Assembly (NCBI GenBank): GCA_041574955.1
Contig: JBFGNS010000193.1
Span: 1 to 7,248, forward strand
DNA: 7,248 nt
Source: CALZJC01 sp041574955
GTDB taxonomy: Bacteria > Acidobacteriota > Thermoanaerobaculia > Multivoradales > JAHEKO01
Direction of reading: 5' to 3'
The stretch's first letter is position 1; each line of letters starts with the position of its first letter. A program made the translations under genes and the position numbers. Under the pieces are notes generated by a model that was given only the letters and a program-made list of their open reading frames with translations, did no database searches and had not been told where the DNA came from. Positions 1 to 6,990 of this stretch are shown here, one piece after another.

Positions 1-2480
1 ACGTCGTAGGTGGCGCCCAGCTCCTCGCGCAGCAGGTCGCGCAGGCGGATGGCCAGGGCATCGGTCACGATGCCGAGCGCGTGCGCCCGCTCGCGGCTCC
101 ACGGCGACTCGCCGTGCAACACCAGGTAGACGGTGGCACGCGGCTCGAGCCCGCGCCGGACCTCGAAACGCACCGCGCCCGGCGGCTCCCGGATGCCCCG
201 GTCGACCCAGCTCTCCCGCCGGCCGGCGGCCGGCAGGCCGCCGAGATAGGTGGCGATCAGCGGTTCGATGTCGTCGGGGTCGAAGCTGCCCACCACCACG
301 AAGGTGAAGTCGGCGGCGTCGGCGAACCGCTGGCGGTAGAAGTCGAGCGCCGCCGCCGGATCGATCGCCGCCAGGGTGTCGGGAGTGGGTGGGCGGGCGC
401 GGGGATGGTCCTGGGTCAGCACCTCGGTGAGCCGGTCGAAGAACGCCGTCTCGGGCCGCGCCAGCCGGTTCCTCAGCAGGTCCGAGGTGCGGGTCCGCCA
501 GGAGGCGAAGGCGTCGGCGTCGAAGCGCGGCCGGGTGAAGTAGAGGTAGATGAGCTCGAGCATCGTCTCGAGGTCGCGCGGCGAGGCCGAGGCGGAGATT
601 CCCTCCTCGTAGCTGCTGATGCGCGGCCGCGCCCCCGCCAGCTTGCCGGCCAGCGCCTTGCTCAGCTCGACCGCGCTCAGCTCGCCGACGCCGCTCTCGC
701 CGACCACCAGCTCGGCGAACGAGACCGAGGCGAACTCTTCGTCGCCCGCCAGCGAGTGGCCGCCCGGGCTGAAGCCGTCGACGAGCACCTGGTCGTTGCG
801 GAAGTCGGTCGGCTTGAGGACCACGCGGACGCCGTTCGACAGCCGCCACTCGACCACTTCGAGCTGGGTCAGCCGGCGGCGCTCGACGACGGCTCCGCCC
901 GCCGGCGGCTCGGCCAGCAGCGGACCGGTCGGCGCGTCGTCGACGTACGGCTCGATGGGGCGCTGCTCGACGTCGTGGAACACCGCCAGCAGGCTGTCGG
1001 CGTCGGGCAGCGCCTCGGCCTCGGACTGCGGAGCGCTCACCAGCACCGCCCGGTTCTCTTCGCTGATCCACTGCGCCGCCAGCCGGTTGAGCTCGTCGAC
1101 GCCGATGCCCGGCAGCAGCCGGCGGACCAGCCGGAGCTCGACCTCGATCCCGGGTACCGGCTCGCCGTCGAGGAAGTTGCGGCTGTACTCGGCCGCCAGG
1201 CTGGCCGACTCCCACTGGTCGCGCTCCGCCCAGGCGCGCTCGTAGCGGCGCAGCATCTCGCTCTTCTGACGCTCGAGCTCGCCGGCGGTGAAGCCGTGCC
1301 GGTCGACGCGCTCGACCTCGAGCAGCAGCGCTTCGAGCCCCCGCACCAGCTCGCCCGGCCGCACGCCGGCGGACTGCGAGTAGACGTCGCGGCTGCGCAC
1401 GAAGCCGCCGCTGCTCGACCCGGCCCACAGGAACGGCGGGTCGGGCCGGCGACCCACCTCGGCCAGCCGGGTGTTGAGCATGGCGTGGTACAGCTCTTCG
1501 GCCAGCAGCCGGCGGTAGTCGGCGACGGTGCGCTCGGGACGCCGATCGAGCTTGTAGAAGACGCCGACGTTGGTGACCGTGACCTCGGGGTCGGTGAAGA
1601 TGCCGACCAGGGTGTCCGCGTGATCGGGCACCGGCACCAGCGGCCGTGGCCGCGGGTCGGCGGGCGGCTCCAGGCGGGAAAACCGCCGCCGGATCGCCTC
1701 GGCCATCGGCTGCGGCGCGAAGTCGCCGACCGCGATCACCGCCATCAGGTCGGGCCGGTACCAGTCGCGGTAGAAGCGGCGCAGCGCCGCCAGCGGAGCG
1801 CTCTCGAGCACCTCGGGATCGCCGATCGGCAGCCGCTCGGCGTAGCGCGAGCCGCGGAACAGCAGCGGGATCTGCCGGTCGCGGAGACGAGCCCCGGCGC
1901 CGCGGTCGAGCCGCCACTCCTCGATCACCACGCGGCGCTCGCGCTCCAGCGCCTCGGGGTCGAAACGGATGCCGTCGGCCCAGTCTTCGAGCACCTCGAG
2001 GCCGCGCTCCAGGAACTCCGGCTGCGCCGGCAGCCGCAGCGTGTAGACGGTCTCGTCGAAACCGGTGGTGGCGTTGACGTCGGGACCGAACTGCATGCCG
2101 GCGCGCTCCAGGAAGTCGACCAGCTCGCCTTCGCCGAACCGCCGGGTGCCGTTGAACGCCATGTGCTCGACGAGATGGGCGAGGCCGCGCTGGTCGTCGT
2201 CCTCCAGCACCGATCCGGCGTCGACCACCAGCCACAGCTCGGTGCGGTCTGCCGGCTCGGTGTTCGAGCGCACGTAGTAGCTGAGCCCGTTGGGCAGCCG
2301 GCCGGTGAGCAGGGCGGGGTCGGTGGGGAGCGGATCGTCGAGCCCGAGCGGCGGTGGCGCGGCCGGTCCCTGGACGGGTCCCTCGGGAACCGGCGCAGGC
2401 GCGGGTGCCACCACCATCTGCGGCGCGCAGCCGGCGAGCGCGGCGGCGAGCAGGAGCTGGCAGAGGATGCGGAGGCGCAT
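1..2480 (-). CDS. M16 family (insulinase/PqqL-like) zinc peptidase, predicted lipoprotein, C-terminus cut by window edge
   Basis: I translated the minus strand from the ATG at 2480: 826 complete codons with no stop, running out of the window at position 1. Residues 1-18 form a lipoprotein signal peptide ending in the lipobox LAGC (Cys18), followed by a Pro/Ala-rich linker to about residue 50. The M16 inverted zinc motif HLVEH lies at residues 102-106 (2163-2177). It is followed by the NAT-T-DETVY block near 136-146 and by VVIEEWR at 184-190, where Glu188 is the likely third zinc ligand. Residues 235-500 fit the M16 middle domains. A second half begins near 540 (WRLSNGVRVVLKPT) and lacks HxxEH, as usual for the non-catalytic half. 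The family motif LREELGATY is at 817-825. Full-length relatives are about 900-950 residues, so roughly 100 are probably missing. Known for the family: a clamshell metallopeptidase degrading peptides. Inferred: acts in the periplasm or at the outer membrane as a lipid-anchored enzyme. Substrate unknown. No clear Shine-Dalgarno precedes this start, but the signal peptide supports it. Confidence 0.93.
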   Translation of the reverse strand, partial: MRLRILCQLLLAAALAGCAPQMVVAPAPAPVPEGPVQGPAAPPPLGLDDPLPTDPALLTGRLPNGLSYYVRSNTEPADRTELWLVVDAGSVLEDDDQRGLAHLVEHMAFNGTRRFGEGELVDFLERAGMQFGPDVNATTGFDETVYTLRLPAQPEFLERGLEVLEDWADGIRFDPEALERERRVVIEEWRLDRGAGARLRDRQIPLLFRGSRYAERLPIGDPEVLESAPLAALRRFYRDWYRPDLMAVIAVGDFAPQPMAEAIRRRFSRLEPPADPRPRPLVPVPDHADTLVGIFTDPEVTVTNVGVFYKLDRRPERTVADYRRLLAEELYHAMLNTRLAEVGRRPDPPFLWAGSSSGGFVRSRDVYSQSAGVRPGELVRGLEALLLEVERVDRHGFTAGELERQKSEMLRRYERAWAERDQWESASLAAEYSRNFLDGEPVPGIEVELRLVRRLLPGIGVDELNRLAAQWISEENRAVLVSAPQSEAEALPDADSLLAVFHDVEQRPIEPYVDDAPTGPLLAEPPAGGAVVERRRLTQLEVVEWRLSNGVRVVLKPTDFRNDQVLVDGFSPGGHSLAGDEEFASVSFAELVVGESGVGELSAVELSKALAGKLAGARPRISSYEEGISASASPRDLETMLELIYLYFTRPRFDADAFASWRTRTSDLLRNRLARPETAFFDRLTEVLTQDHPRARPPTPDTLAAIDPAAALDFYRQRFADAADFTFVVVGSFDPDDIEPLIATYLGGLPAAGRRESWVDRGIREPPGAVRFEVRRGLEPRATVYLVLHGESPWSRERAHALGIVTDALAIRLRDLLREELGATYD

Positions 2481-2572
2481 GTGGCGGGGGTGGGGAAGTC
2501 GGACTATACCGCCGAGCCCCCGCGGATGGCGGTGCGATAAGCTGCTCTCAGTCCCTCCCCGGGGTCGAGACA
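2481..2572. promoter_or_regulatory. Divergent intergenic region between peptidase and efflux genes
   Basis: These 92 bases should carry the promoters for both the leftward peptidase and the rightward efflux operon. On the minus strand there is a -10-like TATAGT (2508 down to 2503), about 22 bases before the peptidase ATG, but I see no convincing -35 at 17 bases. Two imperfectly nested dyads are visible. One is GCGGGGG (2484-2490) with CCCCCGC (2517-2523), centred on the TATAGT. The other is ACCGCC (2508-2513) with GGCGGT (2528-2533). They could be operator sites, but short GC-only repeats arise easily by chance here. No strong Shine-Dalgarno precedes either start. The promoter role is inferred from gene arrangement. 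Confidence 0.4.
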
Positions 2573-3658
2573 ATGTGGAGCAACCGCCGTTTCGCCCTCC
2601 TGCCGGCCAGCGTTTTGGCGATCGCCGGCGCCGCTGCCGCCCAGCCGCCCGACATGCCGCCGTCGCCGGTCGGCTTCTCCACCGCCCGCAGCCACGCGGT
2701 GCGAGGCACGCTGGCGCTGACCGGCACGGTGGAGTCGCGGCGTACCAGCCTGGTGGCCACCGAGGTCGCCGGCGTAGTCGAGCAGCTGGCGGCGCGCGAC
2801 GGCGATCGGGTGCGCCGCGGTGGCGCCCTGGTCCGGCTGCGCGCCACCGACGTGCGGCTGCGGCTGGAGGCGGCGCGCGGCCAGCTGCAGGAGGCGGAGG
2901 CAAGGCTCAAGCTGGCCAACGCCCAGCTCGAGCGCTCGCGCGACCTGTTCGAGCAGCAGATCGTGAGCCGCGACACGCTCGACGACGCGATGGCCGAGTC
3001 AGAGGCCTGGTCGGGACGGGTCTCGCAGCTACGCTCGGACGTGGCGCGGCTCGAGGAGGATCTCAAGCGCACCACCGTGCGGGCGCCGTTCTCCGGCGTC
3101 GTGGTGCGCGAGCACGTCGCCGAGGGTGAGTGGGTGGCGGTGGGCGACCCGGTGGCCGAGATGGTCGACCTGAGCGATCTGGAGGTCACCGTCGAGGCGC
3201 CGGAGAGCTACTTCGCCGGCCTCGAGGTCGGCAGCGGGGCGCGCGTCGTGTTCGACGCCCTCGGCGGCCGTGAGGCCGACGGGCGGGTGCGGGCGGTGGT
3301 GCCCAAGGCCAGCCCGCAGGCGCGCACCTTCCCGGTCAAGGTCGGTATCGGGGCCGACGGCGGCCGCGTCGGAGTGGGCATGCTGGCGCGCGTCGTGCTG
3401 CCGGTAGGCGAGCCGCGGCCGGGGGTGATCGTGCCGAAGGACGCGGTGGCCGGCCAGGGGGCCGAGGCGGCGGTGTTCGTGATCGGCGACGAGGACCGGG
3501 TGCGCCGGGTGGCGGTGCGCACCGGCGTCGGCGTCGGGGCCTGGGTGGCGGTCGAGGGCGAGCTGGCCGCCGGCGACCGGGTGGTGACGCGCGGCAACGA
3601 GCGGCTGTTCCCCGGTCAGCAGGTGGCGCCCCAACCGGTGGAGTACGAGTTGCCGTGA
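2573..3658 (+). CDS. RND efflux periplasmic adaptor (membrane fusion protein, HlyD/AcrA-like)
   Basis: A 361-residue adaptor that in this family links an inner-membrane RND pump to an outer-membrane channel. The chosen ATG at 2573 gives a basic N-terminus (WSNRR), a hydrophobic stretch at 7-23 and a likely signal-peptidase I site after AAAA (before QPP, residue 24). There is no lipobox, so it is probably a free periplasmic protein or held by an uncleaved signal. An in-frame extension upstream would overlap the divergent peptidase gene and is rejected. Domains in order: first half of the barrel-sandwich (lipoyl-like) domain at about 48-92; alpha-helical hairpin at about 95-165, rich in Glu/Arg/Leu/Gln (LEAARGQLQEAEARLKLANA) with the common IVSRDTLDDA turn; second lipoyl half at 167-200 (VRAPFSGVVVREHVAEGEWV); beta-barrel at about 202-280; membrane-proximal domain at about 283-350, beginning VIVPKDAV. 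The hairpin is short and the length is at the small end for the family. Its stop overlaps the permease start. Confidence 0.93.
   Translation: MWSNRRFALLPASVLAIAGAAAAQPPDMPPSPVGFSTARSHAVRGTLALTGTVESRRTSLVATEVAGVVEQLAARDGDRVRRGGALVRLRATDVRLRLEAARGQLQEAEARLKLANAQLERSRDLFEQQIVSRDTLDDAMAESEAWSGRVSQLRSDVARLEEDLKRTTVRAPFSGVVVREHVAEGEWVAVGDPVAEMVDLSDLEVTVEAPESYFAGLEVGSGARVVFDALGGREADGRVRAVVPKASPQARTFPVKVGIGADGGRVGVGMLARVVLPVGEPRPGVIVPKDAVAGQGAEAAVFVIGDEDRVRRVAVRTGVGVGAWVAVEGELAAGDRVVTRGNERLFPGQQVAPQPVEYELP
3655..3658 (+). promoter_or_regulatory. GTGA start/stop overlap coupling adaptor and permease
   Basis: The GTG start of the permease (3655-3657) overlaps the TGA stop of the adaptor (3656-3658). 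Such four-base overlaps normally mean translational coupling and one mRNA. Weak Shine-Dalgarno-like purines lie inside the adaptor's end (GGTGGAG at 3637-3643 and GAG at 3647-3649). This start is preferred because it places the conserved RND N-terminus (KIVEGAIRYPV) right after the initiator. Confidence 0.8.
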
Positions 3659-6600
3659 AGATCGTCGAAGGCGCCATCCGCTACCCGGTTACGACCGCGG
3701 TGGGCGCCATCCTGGTGGTGCTGTTCGGCACTCTGGCGATCTTCCGCATTCCCGTCCAGCTCACCCCGACGGTGGAGGAGCCGTCGGTGGTGGTGACCAC
3801 CTTCTGGCCCGGCGCCAGCCCGCTCGAGATCGAGCGCGAGATCGTCGACGAGCAGGAGGAGCAGCTCAAGAGCCTCGAGGGGCTGGTCGAGCTGACCAGC
3901 ACCAGCTCCGACAGCCTCGCTCAGGTGTCGCTCAAGTTCGCCACCGGCACCGATCTCGACACCGCCCTGCTCAAAGTCTCCAACCGCCTCGAGCAGGTCC
4001 CCGAGTACCCGCAGGACGCGCTGCGCCCGGTGATCCAGAGCGTCGATGCGCAGTCGAACGCCATGGCCTGGTTCGCGCTGATCAACGATCCGCGCTCGAC
4101 CGTCGAGCCGCGGCTCGACGTCACCACGCTGCTGACGTTCTGCGAGGACTTCGTCCAGCCGGAGTTCGAGCGGGTCGAGGGGGTCGGCCAGATGCAGGTG
4201 TTCGCCGGCCGCCAGCAGGAGATGCAGGTGATGGTGGACCCGGCGCGGCTGGCGGCGCGCCGCATCACGATCAGCGAGTTCCTGGCGGCCGTCGATCGCG
4301 AGAACCGCGACGTCTCGGGCGGCGACTTCAACGAGGGCAAACGGCGGTACGTGGTGCGCACCGTGGGGCAGTACCGCTCGCCCGAGCAGATCGAGCAGGT
4401 GGTGGTGGCGGTGCGCGACGGCGTGCCGGTCTACGTCGGCGACGTCGCCGAGGCGAGCGTCGGCTACTCCAAGCCGTTCGCCGAGGGGTTCTATTTCTCC
4501 GACCCGATGATCGCTTTCGCCGCGGTGCGCGAGACCGGCGCCAACGTGCTCGAGACGATGGCGGGCGTCCGGCGGACCGTGGACCGCATCAACCGCGAGC
4601 TGCTGGCGCCGCGCGGTCTGGTGCTCTACCAGGTATGGGACGAGACCGACTACATCTACAGCGCCATCGGGCTGGTGCGGCAGAACCTGATGGTGGGCGG
4701 CACGCTGGCGATCCTGGTGCTGCTGGTCTTCCTGCGCAGCCGCTCGAGCACCCTGGTGGTGGCGGTGGCGATCCCGATCAGCCTGGTCGGCACGTTCCTG
4801 TTGATGACCTGGTTCGGTCGCACCCTGAACGTCATCAGCCTGGCCGGCATGGCGTTCGCGGTCGGCATGGTGGTGGACAACTCGATCGTGGTGCTGGAGA
4901 ACATCTACCGCCACCGCCAGATGGGCAAGCGGCGGGCGGTGGCGGCGCTCGAGGGCGCCGGCGAGGTGTGGGGTGCGGTGCTGGCTTCGACGCTGACCAC
5001 CATCGCGGTGTTCGTGCCGGTGCTGTTCGTGCGCGAGGAGGCGGGCCAGCTGTTCCGCGACATCGCGCTGGCCATCTCGTGCGCCGTCGGGCTCAGCCTG
5101 ATCGTCTCGATCACCGTGATTCCGAGCCTGTCGGCCAAGATCCTGGGCAGCGTCCGGGCCGCCTCCGAGTCGGCGCGCAGCGGCTACAAGAGCCTGTGGG
5201 GGATGGTCGAGCGGGCGCGCGGCTTCAACGACTGGGTGACCGGCAAGGTCTACTGGATCACCGCCACCACCACCCGCCGGCTGGCGGTGGTCGTCGGCTT
5301 CACCGTCGCGGCCGTGCTGCTCAGCCTGCTGCTGGCGCCGCAGGCCGAGTACCTGCCGACCGGCAACCAGAACTTCCTGTTCGGCATCGTCGTGCCGCCG
5401 CCGGGCCACAGCGTGCAGGAGAACTCGGCTCTGCTGGACATCTATCTCGAGCGGCTCGGCCATCTCTGGCAGACACCGGCGGAGGAGTCGGCCGACCTGC
5501 CGGGCGGCGGCGTCAGGGACATGTTCTACGTCTCGCTCGCCAGTCAGGCCTACGGCAGCCCGGTGTTCCTGGGGGTGCAGGCGCGTGACCCGGAGCGGGT
5601 GCGGGAGCTGATCGAGCCGTTCTCCGAGGTCAACCGCGAGCTGCCGGGCTCGTTCGGCTATGTCAGCCAGTTCTCGATCTTCCAGCGCGACGTGTCGGGC
5701 GGGCGCTCGATCGACGTCGAGCTCACCGGCCCCGAGCTCAGCCGGTTGCTGGAGCTCGGCGGCGAGGTCTTCGGCCGAGTCCAGCAGGTGCTGCCGGGCG
5801 CCCAGGCGCTGCCCATCCCCAGCCTCGACCTGGGCAACCCCGAGGTGCAGGTGCGGATCGACCGGCGGCGGGCGGCCGAGCTGGGGATCTCGAGCCGCGA
5901 CCTCGGGCTGGCGGTCAACACGCTGGTGGACGGCGCCAAGGCCAGCGACTACCAGCACGAGGGCAACCAGATCGACCTCAGGGTGATCGCCCGGATGGAC
6001 GGTGCTCAGCACACCCACCTGGTCGAGCAACTGCCGCTGGCGACGCCGTCCGGCGAGCTGGTGACCCTCGCCTCGGTGGCCGAGGTGGCGGTGGTGGACG
6101 GGCCGGCGCTGATCGCCCACCGCGAGCGCGAACGGGCGGTGACCATCGCGGTGTCGCCGCCGGAGACCATGCCGCTGCAGGCGGCGATGACCGCGATCGA
6201 GGAGGAGATCCTGGCGCCGATGACGACCGAGGGCAAGCTGGGCGGCCTCTACCGCGGCCGGCTGTCGGGCACCGCCGACAAGCTCACCCAGACGCGCCAG
6301 GCGCTGCAGTGGAACTTCGTGCTGGCGGTAGTGATCACCTACCTGTTGATGGCGGCGCTGTTCGAGAGCTTCCTCTACCCGCTGGTGATCCTGTTCAGCG
6401 TGCCGCTGGCGGCGCTCGGCGGCTTCCTCGGGCTCGGCGTGGTCAACCTGTTCACCTACCAGGCGCTCGACGTCCTGACCATGCTGGGGTTCATCATCCT
6501 CGTCGGCACGGTGGTCAACAACGCCATCCTGATCGTCCACCAGTCGCTCAACCACATGCGGGCCGAGGCGATGCCGTCGCGGGAGGCGATCCGCGAGGCG

Positions 6601-6876
6601 GTGGGCAACCGTATCCGTCCGATCTTCATGAGCGTGTCCACCTCGGTCTGCGGCATGCTGCCGCTGGTGCTGTTCCCCGGCGCGGGCTCGGAGCTGTACC
6701 GCGGCCTCGGCAGCGTGGTGGTCGGCGGGCTGGTGGTCTCGACCCTGTTCACGCTGTTCCTGGTGCCGGCGCTGTTCAGCCTGGTGCTCGATGCACGCGA
6801 CGCCGTCGCCCGGCGGCTCGACTGGCTGGCTGAGGAGGCGCCGGCGCCGGCCGGCTCCTCCGGCGGTCGCTCCTGA
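3655..6876 (+). CDS. RND-family efflux transporter permease (AcrB/HAE-1-like), inner membrane
   Basis: A 1073-residue RND permease that should export hydrophobic or amphiphilic compounds using the proton gradient; substrates cannot be read from sequence. It starts at GTG. Predicted membrane segments: TM1 about 13-31; TM2-TM6 about 344-361, 366-384, 391-414, 440-460 and 469-492; TM7 about 543-561; TM8-TM12 about 888-904, 908-930, 939-962, 987-1009 and 1018-1045. The two large periplasmic loops (about 32-343 and 562-887) are the porter/docking domains, giving the duplicated RND fold. Family signatures: IPVQLTPTVEEPSVVV near 32-47, FWPGASPLEIE at 50-60, VGMVVDNSIVVLENI at 403-417, and RIRPIFMS at 986-993. 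In the TM4 relay, AcrB's Asp-Asp pair is Asp408-Asn409. In TM10, the AcrB Lys-Asn pair is replaced by Asn955-Asn956 (GTVVNNAILIV). VDN-type TM4 motifs are common in HAE-1 relatives, so this is a variant and not clearly a defect. The C-terminal tail is short and Pro/Gly/Ala-rich. It follows the adaptor with a 4-base overlap; no channel gene follows. Confidence 0.95.
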   Translation: MKIVEGAIRYPVTTAVGAILVVLFGTLAIFRIPVQLTPTVEEPSVVVTTFWPGASPLEIEREIVDEQEEQLKSLEGLVELTSTSSDSLAQVSLKFATGTDLDTALLKVSNRLEQVPEYPQDALRPVIQSVDAQSNAMAWFALINDPRSTVEPRLDVTTLLTFCEDFVQPEFERVEGVGQMQVFAGRQQEMQVMVDPARLAARRITISEFLAAVDRENRDVSGGDFNEGKRRYVVRTVGQYRSPEQIEQVVVAVRDGVPVYVGDVAEASVGYSKPFAEGFYFSDPMIAFAAVRETGANVLETMAGVRRTVDRINRELLAPRGLVLYQVWDETDYIYSAIGLVRQNLMVGGTLAILVLLVFLRSRSSTLVVAVAIPISLVGTFLLMTWFGRTLNVISLAGMAFAVGMVVDNSIVVLENIYRHRQMGKRRAVAALEGAGEVWGAVLASTLTTIAVFVPVLFVREEAGQLFRDIALAISCAVGLSLIVSITVIPSLSAKILGSVRAASESARSGYKSLWGMVERARGFNDWVTGKVYWITATTTRRLAVVVGFTVAAVLLSLLLAPQAEYLPTGNQNFLFGIVVPPPGHSVQENSALLDIYLERLGHLWQTPAEESADLPGGGVRDMFYVSLASQAYGSPVFLGVQARDPERVRELIEPFSEVNRELPGSFGYVSQFSIFQRDVSGGRSIDVELTGPELSRLLELGGEVFGRVQQVLPGAQALPIPSLDLGNPEVQVRIDRRRAAELGISSRDLGLAVNTLVDGAKASDYQHEGNQIDLRVIARMDGAQHTHLVEQLPLATPSGELVTLASVAEVAVVDGPALIAHRERERAVTIAVSPPETMPLQAAMTAIEEEILAPMTTEGKLGGLYRGRLSGTADKLTQTRQALQWNFVLAVVITYLLMAALFESFLYPLVILFSVPLAALGGFLGLGVVNLFTYQALDVLTMLGFIILVGTVVNNAILIVHQSLNHMRAEAMPSREAIREAVGNRIRPIFMSVSTSVCGMLPLVLFPGAGSELYRGLGSVVVGGLVVSTLFTLFLVPALFSLVLDARDAVARRLDWLAEEAPAPAGSSGGRS

Positions 6877-6917
6877 GCGCCCCGGCTCGCCGGCGCCGGA
6901 GCGGCGCTGAAACCTTT
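6876..6917 (+). terminator. Possible intrinsic terminator after the efflux operon
   Basis: Starting at the last base of the permease stop, AGCGCC (6876-6881) can pair with GGCGCT (6903-6908). Just inside, CCGGC (6882-6886) pairs with GCCGG (6895-6899). Together they make an 11-bp GC-rich stem with a 3-base bulge (AGC, 6900-6902) and an 8-base loop. A short T run (TTTT, 6914-6917) follows, but six bases separate it from the stem, so termination may be weak. The T run also lies inside the candidate -35 region of the next unit. Confidence 0.35.
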
Positions 6918-6936
6918 TCGGGCCCTCTCCGTCCTA
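6908..6936 (+). promoter_or_regulatory. Candidate ECF sigma-factor-type promoter for the exported-protein gene
   Basis: TGAAACCTTTT (6908-6918) resembles the AAC-containing -35 element recognised by many extracytoplasmic-function sigma factors, and CGTCCTA (6930-6936) resembles the CGTC-type -10. The interval between the GAAACC core (6909-6914) and CGTC (6930) is 15 bases, close to the usual 16-17. The -10 lies about 55 bases upstream of the ATG at 6991, which fits. The AT-rich AAACCTTTT stands out in an otherwise GC-rich gap. The match is by eye to a general consensus; the cognate sigma factor is not in the window. Confidence 0.5.
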
Positions 6937-6942
6937 CTCGAT

Positions 6943-6960
6943 AGCTCCGCTTCGGGAGCT
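6943..6960 (+). repeat. Short inverted repeat (hairpin) in the predicted 5' leader
   Basis: AGCTCC (6943-6948) and GGAGCT (6955-6960) are perfect inverted copies around GCTTCG, forming a 6-bp stem with a 6-base loop. It sits just after the candidate -10 element and ends 30 bases before the ATG at 6991, leaving the Shine-Dalgarno free. It could stabilise the leader RNA or act as a small operator; it lacks a T tract directly after it, so it is not a convincing terminator. Confidence 0.4.
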
Positions 6961-6978
6961 GCGAGAACCGGACAGACG

Positions 6979-6984
6979 AGGAGG
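6979..6984 (+). promoter_or_regulatory. Strong Shine-Dalgarno site for the exported-protein gene
   Basis: A perfect AGGAGG ends six bases before the ATG at 6991. It is the clearest ribosome-binding site in the window and decides the start of the downstream gene. Confidence 0.85.
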
Positions 6985-6990
6985 CCGACG

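Noticed and set aside
81..2540. An 819-codon plus-strand open frame.
   Set aside because: It lies opposite the M16 peptidase, whose motifs (lipobox, HLVEH, LREELG) are unmistakable. The plus-strand product is rich in Arg, His, Gln, Asp and Val with no fold-like pattern, typical of a GC-rich antisense shadow.
2354..2572. An upstream in-frame extension of the adaptor.
   Set aside because: It would overlap the 5' end of the divergent peptidase and bury the signal peptide behind 73 Arg/Gly-rich residues; the ATG at 2573 gives a proper export signal.
2290..3129. Other plus-strand frames spanning the peptidase start and the adaptor.
   Set aside because: They are Arg/Gly/Ala-rich out-of-frame readings crossing two well-supported genes, with no ribosome-binding site or domain.
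4635..5588. A 317-codon plus-strand frame inside the permease.
   Set aside because: It is a shifted frame within the RND gene, Gly/Arg/Ala-rich with no membrane pattern; the permease frame is continuous, so there is no frameshift to explain.
3616..6555. A 979-codon minus-strand open frame opposite the permease.
   Set aside because: The product is a low-complexity His/Arg/Gln/Asp/Glu mix mirroring permease codons. The plus strand has twelve predicted membrane segments and RND motifs, so this is a shadow.
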